NCBI RefSeq assembly: GCF_900608595.1
Contig: NZ_UWYY01000024.1
Location: 1 to 64,000 of the forward strand
Length of the DNA: 64,000 nucleotides
Source of the DNA: Promicromonospora panici
Lineage (GTDB): Bacteria > Actinomycetota > Actinomycetes > Actinomycetales > Cellulomonadaceae
Direction: 5' to 3'
Position numbers and translations under genes: made by a program. Positions 1-9,800 of the stretch are shown piece after piece (positions within the stretch are counted from its first letter, which is position 1; each line of letters begins with the position of its first letter). The notes below the pieces were generated by a model. The model had not been told where the DNA came from, did no database searches, and was given only the letters and a program-made list of their open reading frames with translations.

Positions 1-508
1 CCAGATCCGCGACCATTCCGACCGCTTCACCGCCCGGGGCAGTTCCTCAAACTTACCAGATTCTTTCGGCCGATCAAATTCGCTTCCGTTCTCAGAACTG
101 AAAGGAATTGCACCTGCCTGCCGAATTCGGCAACCACATCTCATTTCAGGGGGCACGAAGCTCACCCGGCCTTGCGATGTGGGTTTCAGCCCCGGCGCGG
201 CCACCCTGCCGTTACCGGCTGGTGTCCGTCTGCCCGGCGGGCTGACCTGGAGAACATTACACACGATCCCGCCTGGACGCCACTTCGCCGGAAGTGGTCT
301 GCGGCACATGGTGTTTTCGCAGGTCAAGACGTGTTTTGAACAGACCATGACGCAACGCCGGGCGGTGCTTGTGACGGGGGCCACCCCAACGGGTCGGAAG
401 TACCCCTCCGGCGCACTCGGCCGACCGTGCGTTAGCCGGTCCCGCACCAACATTTTCCGCAGCCACGCCCCGCTCACCACTTGGCGGCCCGGGTACTACG
501 TTCGACCC
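1..508. other. Gene-free stretch before the acetyltransferase
   Basis: No convincing gene is visible in these 508 bases. The short reading frames that cross it lack ribosome binding sites and normal actinobacterial codon bias. It is less G+C-rich than its surroundings, particularly bases 45-115. The first 15 bases (CCAGATCCGCGACCA) recur at 46935-46949 inside a hairpin cluster, so the window probably opens in the tail of a similar repeat. A TANNNT box (TACGTT, 497-502) lies six bases before the GTG start of the next gene. I could not match the region to a known structured RNA. Confidence 0.5.
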
Positions 509-1165
509 GTGACACCCGAGCCCACGGCGGCATCCCCGGCCGACAACGCGACATCCTCAGCACAGAACACGGCACAGAGCACGGCACCGGCCGCTGCGCC
601 GAACACGACCGCGGCGCCCACCGGCGTCGTGCGCCGCGCGACCGTCGAGGACGCGGCCGAAGCCGCGTGGCTCGCGGCCCTCACCTTTCCCCTCGCGTGC
701 CCGCCCCAGGCCTCGCGGTCCGAGATGGCCACGCACATCGCCGAGAAGCTGACGCCCGCGCAGTTCCGCGCGTGGGCCGCGAGCGACGAGCACGCGTTGC
801 TCGTGTATGACGACGGCACCCAGCTGCTCGGCTACGCGCTCCTCGTCCTCGGTTCGCCCGCGGGTGCCGCGGAGGCCGACGCCGTCCGTGCCGCGAGCGG
901 GCGCGACGCTCCGTACGTCGAGCTCTCCAAGATCTACGTGCAGCCGGACGCCCAGGGCGGCGGCGTCGCCGGCGACCTCATGCGGGCCGCGTCGGACACG
1001 GCGGCCGAGCTCGGGGCGGGCCTGCCGTTCTGGCTGGCGACGAACGAGCAGAACCTGCGCGCCCAGGCCTTCTACCGCAAGAGCGGCTTTGAGGTGGTCG
1101 GCAAGCGCACCTATGTCGTGGGCGGGCTGGCGCACGACGACGTGGTGCTGCTGCGCAACCGTTGA
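509..1165 (+). CDS. GNAT-family N-acetyltransferase
   Basis: This encodes a protein of 218 residues. After an alanine/threonine-rich N-terminal tail of about 35 residues it has a GNAT fold (residues about 37-215) that would transfer an acetyl group from acetyl-CoA to an amine. Motif A is visible as the strand 'YVELSKIYVQPDAQGGG' followed by VAGDLM, with the Q-x-x-G-x-G/A-like loop that binds the CoA pyrophosphate. Motif B follows as 'NLRAQAFYRKSGFEVVG'. The reading frame is open back to 179, but the upstream part is atypical. I chose GTG 509 because it follows a TACGTT -10 box by six bases and has no Shine-Dalgarno sequence, which suggests a leaderless transcript. The substrate cannot be told. 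It converges on the isomerase gene across a strong hairpin. Confidence 0.8.
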   Translation: MTPEPTAASPADNATSSAQNTAQSTAPAAAPNTTAAPTGVVRRATVEDAAEAAWLAALTFPLACPPQASRSEMATHIAEKLTPAQFRAWAASDEHALLVYDDGTQLLGYALLVLGSPAGAAEADAVRAASGRDAPYVELSKIYVQPDAQGGGVAGDLMRAASDTAAELGAGLPFWLATNEQNLRAQAFYRKSGFEVVGKRTYVVGGLAHDDVVLLRNR

Positions 1166-1199
1166 CGTTCAGCCGGTCCCGCCACTGGGAAACCGAAGA

Positions 1200-1239
1200 G
1201 GGGGTGCGGCCGACGCCGGACGGCGTCGGCCACACCCCT
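1200..1239. terminator. Bidirectional hairpin terminator between convergent genes
   Basis: A 9-bp GC-rich stem (GCCGACGCC, 1209-1217, with GGCGTCGGC, 1222-1230) closes a 4-base loop. It is extended outward by a further run of pairs (GGGGTG with CACCCC-like bases) interrupted by one mismatch. It lies between the acetyltransferase stop (1165) and the isomerase stop (1253), so it can end transcription from both sides. Confidence 0.8.
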
Positions 1240-1252
1240 CTCCCCTACCGGA

Positions 1253-2266
1253 TCAGCAGCGCGCGGCGCGCAGCGACCGGATCTCGACGTACGACCGCTC
1301 GGCGTTGCCGAACGAGTCGACCGGGAAGCCCGGTGCGGCCACCGAGGCGGCGTTGTCCTGCTCCCAGATGCCGTGCCGTCGGCCCGAACCCGCGAGCGCC
1401 GACAGGAACTCGGTGTACGGCAGGTCGCCGGCCCCGAACTCCACGATGTCGTAGCCTCGCTCGCTCTCCGGGTTGGCGTCGCCGTCCTTGAGGTGCAGGA
1501 GCGGGTAGCGGTGCGGGTTGCGCTTGACGTAGTCCACCGGCTCGAAGCCCGGGTAGCGGTGCTGGCCCACGAACGCCCAGTAGACGTCCATCTCGAGGAA
1601 CACCTTCCTCGGGTCGGTGTTGTCGTAGAAGACGTCGTAGAGCCGGACGTCCGGGTTGTCGGTGGCGAAGCTGAACTCGCCGTCGTGGTTGTGCTGGTAG
1701 AACTTCAGGCCGCGGGCGGACGCCGCCGCCCCGAAGCCGTTGAACTGCTCGGCGGCGGCGAGGTAGCCCGCGACCGTGCGGTTGTTCGTGGGCGCCTGCG
1801 CGGTGCCGATGTGCTCCATGCCGAGGATCTCGGCGATGTCGAGCTCGCGCTCCATGTTGTTGGCGAAGTCCGCGATGCCGCGGTGCGAGCCGACGGCGCG
1901 CAGGCCGTTGTCGTCCAGCAGCTGCCGGATCTCCTCGGGGGTGATCGCGCCGACCTGCCCCTGCGTGTACCCGGCGAACTCGACCTCTGCGTACCCCATG
2001 TCGGCGAGCCGCTCGAACACGGTGCGGAAGCCGAGCGAGGAGACCTTGTCCCTGATCGAGTACAGCTGGATGCCGATCTGGCCGGCGGGCACGAGCACCC
2101 GGCCCCGGCCGGCGGTCGCCGCTCCGGTCGCCGTCGTGGGGGCGAGGGTCGCGGCGGCAGCGCTGCCCGCGAGACCGGCACCGGCCAGCGACGCCGCGCC
2201 CACGGCCACGGTGCCGCCGGCCAGCCTCAGGAAGTTTCTGCGGTTGACGTCAGTGCGTGATTCCAT
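1253..2266 (-). CDS. Tat-exported sugar isomerase/epimerase (AP-endonuclease-2-like TIM barrel)
   Basis: This is a 337-residue protein of the xylose-isomerase-like TIM-barrel family (sugar phosphate isomerase/epimerase, AP endonuclease family 2). The N-terminus 'NRRNFLRLAGG' followed by a hydrophobic stretch and AAAA is a twin-arginine signal, so the folded protein should work outside the membrane, which is uncommon for this family. Probable metal ligands are in 'FLEMDVYW', 'LHLKDGD' and 'GIWEQD'. The start is ATG 2266, overlapping the TGA of the upstream dehydrogenase gene by one base, with GGAGA eight bases before it. A GTG one codon earlier is also possible. The tight coupling says it is made together with that secreted dehydrogenase. 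The substrate is unknown. Relatives in 3-keto-glycoside and C-glycoside pathways act on oxidised sugars. Confidence 0.85.
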   Translation of the reverse strand: MESRTDVNRRNFLRLAGGTVAVGAASLAGAGLAGSAAAATLAPTTATGAATAGRGRVLVPAGQIGIQLYSIRDKVSSLGFRTVFERLADMGYAEVEFAGYTQGQVGAITPEEIRQLLDDNGLRAVGSHRGIADFANNMERELDIAEILGMEHIGTAQAPTNNRTVAGYLAAAEQFNGFGAAASARGLKFYQHNHDGEFSFATDNPDVRLYDVFYDNTDPRKVFLEMDVYWAFVGQHRYPGFEPVDYVKRNPHRYPLLHLKDGDANPESERGYDIVEFGAGDLPYTEFLSALAGSGRRHGIWEQDNAASVAAPGFPVDSFGNAERSYVEIRSLRAARC

Positions 2267-4932
2267 CACTGCTCTCCTTCGGTCTGAGCGGCCCCGGTCG
2301 GGCCGGTCGAGTTCTGTGTCGCCGCGGGCGACGTTCCGACGCCTTCGCCGACCATCGTCACGGCGTCGACGTCCAGCGAACCGGTGGCTGTGACGTAGAG
2401 CGTTCCGGTGCTCTCCCGGGCGCGGAACGCCAGGTCGACGTCCTGCCAGGTGCGGCCGGACACCTTGGCCGTGGCGAACGGCTTGGTGGTCGGCGAGCCC
2501 CAGCGGAGCTGGAGCGCGCCCTTGCCGCGCACGGTCGCGGTGGCGCTGTCGATGCCGGACAGGCTCACGCGCTCGAGAGCGAGCGAGTCCTTCTTGCCCA
2601 GGCCGGCCACATAGGCGCCGGCCGACGCCGCCTCGTCCTGGACCACCTCGACACCCTTGAGGGTCGCGTGCTCCGCCTGCTGCAGCTTCGGGTTCAGGCG
2701 CAGCGTCGCCTCGCCGGCGGCAGGCGGCAGTCCGTTGGCTCCGTTGTCGGTGTACGTGATGACGACGGCGCCGTACAGGTCCGCGTCCGCTCCGTGCTCC
2801 GGCGAGTTCGGGTCGGTCGGCAGGACGCCGGTGCAGCCCGTGCCCGAGACCTCGGGGTGGGCGTGCTCGTCATGACCGAGCCCGTAGGACCACGCGACCC
2901 GGCTGCAGACCGTCTCGGTGCCGTCCTCGGCGTCCTGCGTGCTCACCTGGAACGGCACGCCGTCGCCCCAGTCGAAGAACCCGCCGTCCGCCGGGAGGTC
3001 GACCGTGACCTCGGGTGCCTCGTTACCGACGCTGATCTGCTGCGAGGTCAGCGAGAACTTGGTGCGCGCGTCGGTCACCCGGAGGCGAGCCGTGTACAGG
3101 TCGAGGTCGCTGTAGGTGTGGGTGGCCTGGACACCGCTGGCGTCGAACGTGCCGTCGCCGTCGAAGTCCCACTCGTACGTCAGCGCGTCGCCGTCGGGGT
3201 CGCTCGAGGAGGACGCGTCGAACGCGACCTCCACCGGTGCGGACGACGACGAGGAGGGTGTAGCCGTGAACCGCGCCTGGGGTGCCTTGTTCCCCTCGGC
3301 GTAGTCGATGCGGTACAGCCCGGAGTCCGGGTTCTGCCGGAAGAAGCCGTCGCCGTACTCCAGCACGTACAGCGAGCCGTCCGGGCCGAACTCGAGGTCG
3401 ATCGGGTTGTCGTTGCGGAACATCCCGGCCGCCTCCAGCGCAGTGTTCGGGAAGAAGTCCTCGATCTCGCCCACCTCGAACGTGGACCAGTCCACGCTGA
3501 ACGCCGCGTAGTAGTCCTGCGAGAACTCGCCGAAGAACGCCTTCCCGTCCCAGACCTCGGGGAACTTGCCCGGTGCGGTCCCGGCCGCGTCGTAGTGGTA
3601 GACCGGGCCGCCCATCGGCCCCTGTCCCGTGCCGGAGCCGAAGTTCACGAGCTCGTCGCGCGGCTGCTGACCTGGCTGGTCGCCGTAGTAGAGGGTCGCG
3701 GCCCGGGCCGGCGGGAGGTCGGTCAGGCCGGTGTTCCAGCGGGAGTTGTTCTGCGGCGCGGCGCAGTCGAAGAACTCGCGCGGCGTGGCGGTCTCGAAGT
3801 TCCACTCGTTGTAGGCCGCGTTCGGACCGTGACAGTACGGCCACCCCGAGTTGTGCGGGTCGTCGAGCCCCACGGCGTTCCACTCCACGTAGCCCATCGG
3901 CCCGCGGTCCGGATTGGCCGCGGAGGCGTCGGGCCCGTAGTCGGCCCACGTCAGCGAGCTGGTCTCGGGATCCACCTCGATGCGGAACGGGTTGCGCACG
4001 CCCATCACGAAGATCTCGGGCCGCGTGCCCTCCGTACCGGGGGCGAACAGGTTGCCGGCGGGGATGTCGTAGGTACTGCCCTCGCCCGGCGGCGCACCGG
4101 CCGGGATGTCGTCGCGCACGTCGATCCGCAGGATCTTGCCCCGCAGGTCGTTGGTGTTCCCCGCGCCGCGACGTGCGTCGAAGCCCGGGTTCATGTTCGG
4201 GGCGTCGTTGTTCGGGGCGTATCCGTTGGCGCCAGGCGTGCTGGCCGGGGTGTTGTCACCGGTCGACAGGTAGAGGTTGCCCTCGGCGTCGAAGTCGATG
4301 TCCGCGCCGACGTGACAGCACTGGCCGCGCTGCACCTCGACGTCGAGGATCGGCTGCTCGGAGGCGGGGTCGAGCGCGTCGCCCGTCCAGGTGAACTTCG
4401 ACAGGCGGTTCACGCCCACCCAGCGGTCCCAGTAGCTCTCGTCCTCGCCCCCGGGCAGCGAGTTGGGCGCGTTGCCCGACGGCGTGTCCGCGGTGCCGTC
4501 GCCGTCCGCGTCGCGGGGCGCGTAGACGAGGTAGACCTCGTTGCTCTCCTCGAAGTCCGGCGCCAGGGCGATGCCCTGCAGGCCGTCCTCGGAGTTGGCG
4601 TACACGTCCAGGGTGTTGACCACCCTGGTGACGCCGGTGGCCGGGTCGGTCAGGCGCACGTCGCCGTTGCGCGCCGTGTGCAGCACCCGCCGGTCGGGCA
4701 GGACCGCCATGTCGATGGGCTCACCGACGTCCTTGGTGAGCAGGATCTTCTCGTAGTTGTTCCAGTCGGTGTCGGCCGCGGCCTCGACGTCCTGGGTGTC
4801 GTGGCTCGGGTGGCCCGGATGGGCGGACGCCGTCGGCGTGGCCAGGAGGGCCGTACCGACCAGCGCGGTCGCGGCGAGCGCCGCGAACGTCTTCTTTTGC
4901 CGCGCGCGGGTGCGCTCATGGATATTCTTCAT
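2266..4932 (-). CDS. Secreted glucose/sorbosone dehydrogenase-like protein with PKD and carbohydrate-binding domains
   Basis: This encodes 888 residues with a Sec signal peptide (residues about 1-38, ending TASAHP). Residues about 55-500 form a beta-propeller of the glucose/sorbosone dehydrogenase (GSDH) family, whose characterised members use PQQ. It has the active-site-like segments 'QCCHVGADIDFDAEGN' and 'GVRNPFRIEVDPE'. Then come a PKD domain (about 547-637, 'YEWDFDGDGTFD'), an Ig-like segment ('GFFDWGDGVPF', about 640-740) and a CBM-like beta-sandwich (about 755-870). It would oxidise an extracellular sugar or polysaccharide end. No PQQ biosynthesis genes are in the window, so the cofactor must come from elsewhere, or the domain may have another activity. 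GAGGAG lies eleven bases before ATG 4932. It overlaps the Tat-exported isomerase gene downstream. Confidence 0.88.
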   Translation of the reverse strand: MKNIHERTRARQKKTFAALAATALVGTALLATPTASAHPGHPSHDTQDVEAAADTDWNNYEKILLTKDVGEPIDMAVLPDRRVLHTARNGDVRLTDPATGVTRVVNTLDVYANSEDGLQGIALAPDFEESNEVYLVYAPRDADGDGTADTPSGNAPNSLPGGEDESYWDRWVGVNRLSKFTWTGDALDPASEQPILDVEVQRGQCCHVGADIDFDAEGNLYLSTGDNTPASTPGANGYAPNNDAPNMNPGFDARRGAGNTNDLRGKILRIDVRDDIPAGAPPGEGSTYDIPAGNLFAPGTEGTRPEIFVMGVRNPFRIEVDPETSSLTWADYGPDASAANPDRGPMGYVEWNAVGLDDPHNSGWPYCHGPNAAYNEWNFETATPREFFDCAAPQNNSRWNTGLTDLPPARAATLYYGDQPGQQPRDELVNFGSGTGQGPMGGPVYHYDAAGTAPGKFPEVWDGKAFFGEFSQDYYAAFSVDWSTFEVGEIEDFFPNTALEAAGMFRNDNPIDLEFGPDGSLYVLEYGDGFFRQNPDSGLYRIDYAEGNKAPQARFTATPSSSSSAPVEVAFDASSSSDPDGDALTYEWDFDGDGTFDASGVQATHTYSDLDLYTARLRVTDARTKFSLTSQQISVGNEAPEVTVDLPADGGFFDWGDGVPFQVSTQDAEDGTETVCSRVAWSYGLGHDEHAHPEVSGTGCTGVLPTDPNSPEHGADADLYGAVVITYTDNGANGLPPAAGEATLRLNPKLQQAEHATLKGVEVVQDEAASAGAYVAGLGKKDSLALERVSLSGIDSATATVRGKGALQLRWGSPTTKPFATAKVSGRTWQDVDLAFRARESTGTLYVTATGSLDVDAVTMVGEGVGTSPAATQNSTGPTGAAQTEGEQ

Positions 4933-5088
4933 ACGTGATGCAGCTCCTCGTCGAGTTCGTCACGCCGGCCGGGTCTCGTCCGCATCCCATTCGTTCGGGG
5001 CCCGGTCCTCATGCGCTCCGGCGTCGCGCTGCTACGCCGGGTGGTGCCTGTTCGTGCGGGGTCGTACCTCCCTGTCGGGTCGAGCGGG

Positions 5089-6090
5089 TCAGCGGGTCGA
5101 GAAGGCGGCGTCGAACGCCGAGTCCGGCGCGTCGAACGCGTGGGAGCGCACGAACTCGAGCGCCTCCGGTGCGCCGACGAGGCGGTCCATGCCGGCGTCC
5201 TCCCACTCCACGGAGATCGGACCGTCGTAGCCGATCGTGTTGAGCATCCGGAACGCGTCCTCCCACGGGACGTCGCCGTGCCCGGTCGACACGAAGTCCC
5301 AGCCGCGGCGGGGGTCCGCCCAGGGCAGGTGCGAGCCCATGCGGCCGTTGCGGCCGTTCGTCATGCGCTTCTTCGTGTCCTTGCAGTCCACGTGGTAGAT
5401 CCGGTCCTTGAAGTCCCAGAGGAAGCTGACCGGGTCCAGGTCCTGCCACACCATGTGGCTCGGGTCCCAGTTCAGGCCGAACGCCTCGCGGTGGCCGATC
5501 GCCTCGAGGGTGCGGACGGTAGTCCAGTAGTCGTAGGCGATCTCGCTCGGGTGCACCTCATGCGCGAACTTGACGCCGACCTCGTCGAACACGTCGAGGA
5601 TCGGGTTCCAGCGGTCGGCGAAGTCCTGGTAGCCGGCCTCGATCGCGGCGTCGGAGACCGGCGGGAACATCGCCACGTACTTCCAGATCGCGGAGCCGGT
5701 GAACCCGATGACCGTCTTCACCCCGAGCTTCGCGGCGAGGCGTGCGGTGTTCTTCATCTCCTCGGCGGCGCGCTGGCGTACGCCCTCGGGGTCGCCATCA
5801 CCCCACACCCGGTCCGAGACGATGTCGCGGTGCCGCTGGTCGATCGGGTCGTCGCAGACGGCCTGGCCCTTGAGGTGGTTCGAGATCGCCCACACCTTCA
5901 GGCCGTGCCGCTCCAGCAGCTCCAGGCGCCCGGCGACGTACTCGTCGTCGTCCCAGCGCCACGGGTCGAGGTGGTCACCCCAGCAGGCCAGCTCGAGTCC
6001 GTCGTAGCCCCACTTCGAGGCGAGGCTCGCCACCTCCTCCAGCGGCAGATCGGCCCACTGGCCGGTGAACAGGGTGATCGGTCGTGTCAT
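5089..6090 (-). CDS. Cytoplasmic sugar isomerase/epimerase (TIM barrel)
   Basis: This 333-residue protein has no signal peptide and is a full-length xylose-isomerase-like TIM barrel. Likely metal ligands and barrel motifs are 'YDGLELACWGDH' near the N-terminus, 'FAHEVHPSEIAYD', 'NWDPSHMVWQDLDP', 'HVDCKDTKKR' and 'SVEWEDAGMD'. This set is typical of isomerases that sit beside Gfo/Idh/MocA dehydrogenases. The start at ATG 6090 is fixed by AGGAGG seven bases upstream, although the frame stays open to 6372. It is probably the intracellular partner of the Gfo/Idh/MocA enzyme at 12575-13753, working on the sugar brought in by the ABC importer. Its closest functional relatives could be 3-keto-sugar isomerases, inosose isomerases or C-glycoside deglycosidases; the sequence alone does not decide. 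Confidence 0.88.
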   Translation of the reverse strand: MTRPITLFTGQWADLPLEEVASLASKWGYDGLELACWGDHLDPWRWDDDEYVAGRLELLERHGLKVWAISNHLKGQAVCDDPIDQRHRDIVSDRVWGDGDPEGVRQRAAEEMKNTARLAAKLGVKTVIGFTGSAIWKYVAMFPPVSDAAIEAGYQDFADRWNPILDVFDEVGVKFAHEVHPSEIAYDYWTTVRTLEAIGHREAFGLNWDPSHMVWQDLDPVSFLWDFKDRIYHVDCKDTKKRMTNGRNGRMGSHLPWADPRRGWDFVSTGHGDVPWEDAFRMLNTIGYDGPISVEWEDAGMDRLVGAPEALEFVRSHAFDAPDSAFDAAFSTR

Positions 6091-6148
6091 CTTTCTTCCT
6101 CCTGTGCGTGACGATCCGGCGGCGCCGGTCGTACCCCTCGGTCTTCGG

Positions 6149-6739
6149 TCAGGTCGTCCGCCTCCGCAGCACGACGACGACCGCCACCCCTCCGGCGGCG
6201 ACCAGCGCCCCCAGCGCCCAGCCGAACCAGCCCGGCAGACCACCGGCCGACGGCGACCCGTCGCCGGCCGACGCCGCGGCGTCGGCCGCCTCCGCGGCGA
6301 CCTCCTCGGCCACGGGACCGGACGACCCGGACGCCGCGGGTTCGGACGGCGGCGCGGCCGGTGGCGCGACATCGACCTCGACCTCGACTGCTGCCTGCCG
6401 AGGCTCCTTCACCCGCGCGGTCAACGTCCAGTGCCCCTCGTCGAGCACAGCGGGCTCCGAGCGGTACCAGCCGACTCCTTCCGACGCGGAGACGAGGGTG
6501 ACGGGGCCGACTTCCTCGCCGGCGTCGGAGACCCCCCGCACGACCACGACGGCCGACTCCTCGACCGGGTGCCCGTCAGCCGCCCAGGTCAGCGCCGCGG
6601 AGACACCTCCGGCACCGTCGGTGCCGAGCTCGATGTCGATCTTGCCGCCGTGTGCCGCGGCCGGAGCCGTGGCGGCAGGCCCGACAGCGAGTCCGAGCGC
6701 CAGCAGGAGCGCCGCGCCAAAGCGTGTGAACCGTTCCAT
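6149..6739 (-). CDS. Small secreted, membrane-anchored CopC/YtkA-like protein
   Basis: The 196-residue product has a Sec signal peptide ('LLLALGLAVGPAATAPAAA'), an extracellular Ig-like domain beginning 'HGGKIDIELGTDG' (residues about 32-125), an Ala/Pro/Ser-rich linker and one C-terminal membrane helix (about 168-190) followed by a short RRR tail. The overall plan (mature His near the cleavage site, about 90-residue beta-sandwich, C-terminal anchor) recalls CopC/YtkA-type proteins that handle copper or act as periplasmic chaperones, but I do not see a full metal site. ATG 6739 was chosen because the signal peptide begins there. It lies between the giant ThuA-GSDH gene and the isomerase gene, so it may help assemble or tether the secreted enzymes; this is an inference. 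Confidence 0.7.
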   Translation of the reverse strand: MERFTRFGAALLLALGLAVGPAATAPAAAHGGKIDIELGTDGAGGVSAALTWAADGHPVEESAVVVVRGVSDAGEEVGPVTLVSASEGVGWYRSEPAVLDEGHWTLTARVKEPRQAAVEVEVDVAPPAAPPSEPAASGSSGPVAEEVAAEAADAAASAGDGSPSAGGLPGWFGWALGALVAAGGVAVVVVLRRRTT

Positions 6740-6849
6740 CTCCGTTCCTCTCCGACTCACAGGGGGCCCGGGGTCACCAGTCCTGCCGCTGACCTCGGGC
6801 CACGGGGCGACGGGGCGTGCACCGGCGGCCGGTGTACGCCCCAGGCCTC

Positions 6850-9800
6850 TCAGTCGTCGCACCTCTCCTCGACGGTCACGATGACGTATGCCTTGCCGGA
6901 CGGGCTGAGCACCCAGTCCCCGGCCGCCGTCAGCTCGGCGCCCTTGGCCGGCGTGGCGATCACGCGGTAGTCACCTGGGGCGAGGTTCGCCAGGTGACGG
7001 GGCTTGCCGTCCGCCTCGCCGTCGACCCAGTTGTGCACGACATAGCTGCGCACCCCGGGAAGAACGACCGGAACGATCGACCCACCGTCGTCACACGTCG
7101 CGGCCGTCACCACGACGTCAGGGGTGTTCGGGTCGGGGCACTCGGGCTGCCCGAGCGTCACGAAGAGCACGGCGATGCCGTTGTCTCGGACCCGCCAGTC
7201 CCCCTCGGCGACGAGGACGTACCCCTCGGCAGGCCGGGCCGCGACCCGGTACCTCCCGGGAGCCATGTCGTCCAGGTCGTCGACGACGTCACCGGCGGCG
7301 CCGTCGACCCACTCCCGCACGACGTAGGACCGCACGCCCTCGACCTCGGCGGTGACCAGCGCACCGCCGGTGACGACCTCGGCTCCCGACCGGTCGTAGT
7401 GGCAGGTCGGCTGGACGATCTCGACCGCCGGCGTCGCCTCGCTGACCTCAGGCTCCGCGATGGTGAACGTGAGAGTCTCGCCGACGACCGTCTCGCCGTC
7501 CGCCGATGCTCGCACCTGGACGGTGTGAGCGCCGGACGCCGAGATCTCCACCGGTGCGGTGTACTCGGTCCAGCCGCCGTCGTCGACGTTGACCTCCCGG
7601 TACACCGAGGCACCGTCCGGTCCGCCCGTGGTCTCCACGGTGACCGTCACCAGCCCGAGCCACTGCCCGTCCGGACCGTCCGGTTCAGCGGGCGACAGCG
7701 TGCCGGTCACCTCGAGCGGCTCGGCCGCGTCCGCCACCCGGAAGTAGTCGAACGACGCCGTGGCGACCGACTGCTGAGGGCCGCCGAGTGCGAACAGACC
7801 CACTCGGGCGTCCTGCAGACCCTCGTGTGTCACCGGCTCGGCGAGGGCGGTCCATTCCTCACCGTCCGCGCTGTACTCACCGGTGAAGGTGGACCCGGCC
7901 TTCGACAGTCGCAGGTGCCACACGCGCGACGTGAGGTTGTTCGCGCCGGGCTGCGGATTCTGCACCACGGCATCGACCTCGCTACGCAGCTCGATGCGCT
8001 GTGTGACGGCGCTGCCCGGAGCGTTGTCGGTCACGAGGTCGAGCTTGACGTAGTTGTCGTCGTCCCCGTACGCGATGAGACCGCCCTGCTGGTACTGCTG
8101 GTCGAAGGCCGACCCGTCCACCAGGGTCTCGACGGTCCAGTCGTCGTCCGGCAGGTCCTGCACGACGAGGTTCGGCGTGCCGGTGTTGTTGCCGGTGTAG
8201 ATGTCCGTGGCCGTCGTGTCGATCTCCAGCGCGCCACCGGTCACCCGGTAGCCCGTCGGGTCTTCGCGCACGATGTCCCAGCGGCAGGCGTCGAGGGCGT
8301 CCCCGTCGAACTCGTCCGCGGGCCCGGGGGCTGCGGCCGTGTCGTCCGGGGTGATGTGGAACCAGTCGAACTGAGCGTCCACGACGTCCGCGGCCGAACC
8401 GGTGCCGGCGAGCGACACGAGCCCGATCTGCGGATCGGCGATGCCGGCGAGCGCCTTGGTCTGCGGCATTGCCGTGAAGCTGACGCCGTCCGCCGAGTAC
8501 GACGCCGTCAGGTCCTCGCCGTCGCTGCTGGCCAGGCGTACGTAGACGGTGTCCGGGTAGTCCGCCCCGAGCGCCGCGGTGTTGGAGTCGCCCACCTCGT
8601 TCGGTGCGCCGGCCTCCTCGCGGATGTACTGGAAGATGCGCGTGGCCGGGTCGGCGGGTGCCGAACGACCCTGGAGCACCATCTTCGCGTAGTTGTCCGC
8701 GTCGCCGTAGACCAGCAGACCGGCCTGCTGGTACTGGGCGTGGGCCGGGATGGTCACCTTGGCCGTCGCGGTGAACGGACCGTCCGGCAGGTCCTGCAGG
8801 ACGACGTTCGGCACGGCCGTGTTGTTCGTCCCGTAGAAGTCCGTGGCGGTCGCCGGGATCGTGAGGAGACCGTCGGCGACCCGCAGGTCCTGGTTCCGTT
8901 CGAGCACCGTCCAGCGGTCCGGGTCGAGCTCCTCACCGAGGAAGTCGTCCGACCGGCCCGACAGGCAGAGCTGTGGCTCCGGGACGATCCCGGTGACCTC
9001 GACCATGACGTACTCGACGGCGTACGCGCCGCGCTCGTCGGTGACGCGCACCTGGAGCCGGTAGGTGCCCGGCTCGTCGTAGGTGTGCTCGAAGGACGAC
9101 GTGCCGTCGACGAACCCGTCACCGAGCCCGGCGTCCCAGGCGTAGGTCAGGTCGCCCGTTCCGTCGGGGTCGGTGGCCTCAGCGGTGGCGGTCACGGTCA
9201 GCGGGGCGTCGCCCGAGACCGGGTCGACCGTCAGCTCGACCTCCGGTCGTTCGTTGTCGGCGACCCCGCGGCCGTCGATCTCCATCCAGTTGACGTTGAT
9301 CCCGCCCGAGAGCAGGACGAAGTGCAGCGAACCCGAGCCGGAGGGCACGTTGGTCAGCGCGGTGCCGACGTCGACGTACTGCTGCCAGCCGGCGGTGCTC
9401 GGCACGGTGATCCGGCCGATCTCCGGGCCGTCCGGGGCGTCCCAGCGCACCGAGACCTCCCCGCCGCCGGCGCCCGAGGCGGCGCGCAGCGAGATCGCGT
9501 CGACGCCGTCCAGGCTCAGCGGCTCGTGGGCCCAGTAGTCACCGGGTTCGATGAACCCGATGTTCTGGCCGCCACCGGCGGTGTCGCCCGTCTGCTCGAT
9601 CTGGACGCCCGGGTCACCGGTGCCGTCACCGATGCCGTCGGCGCGGCCCGTGCCGGTGAAGAACTCCGACTGGATCAGCTTGGGCTGCAGCACCTGCAGG
9701 TCGTTCCGGGTCAGGGGTTCGCCTGCCGCGCCGCCGTCGTCGGTGTAGAACGCCTCGACCACCCAGAAGATGTTCGAGTCGATGCCGTGGCCCTCGTCGC

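Noticed and set aside
257..466. A 69-codon minus-strand frame
   Set aside because: There is no ribosome binding site or recognisable domain, and its composition is unlike neighbouring genes.
1..508. A structured RNA gene (RNase P RNA, tmRNA, 6S) in the first 500 bases
   Set aside because: I could not find the conserved cores of these RNAs. The somewhat lower G+C content alone is not enough.
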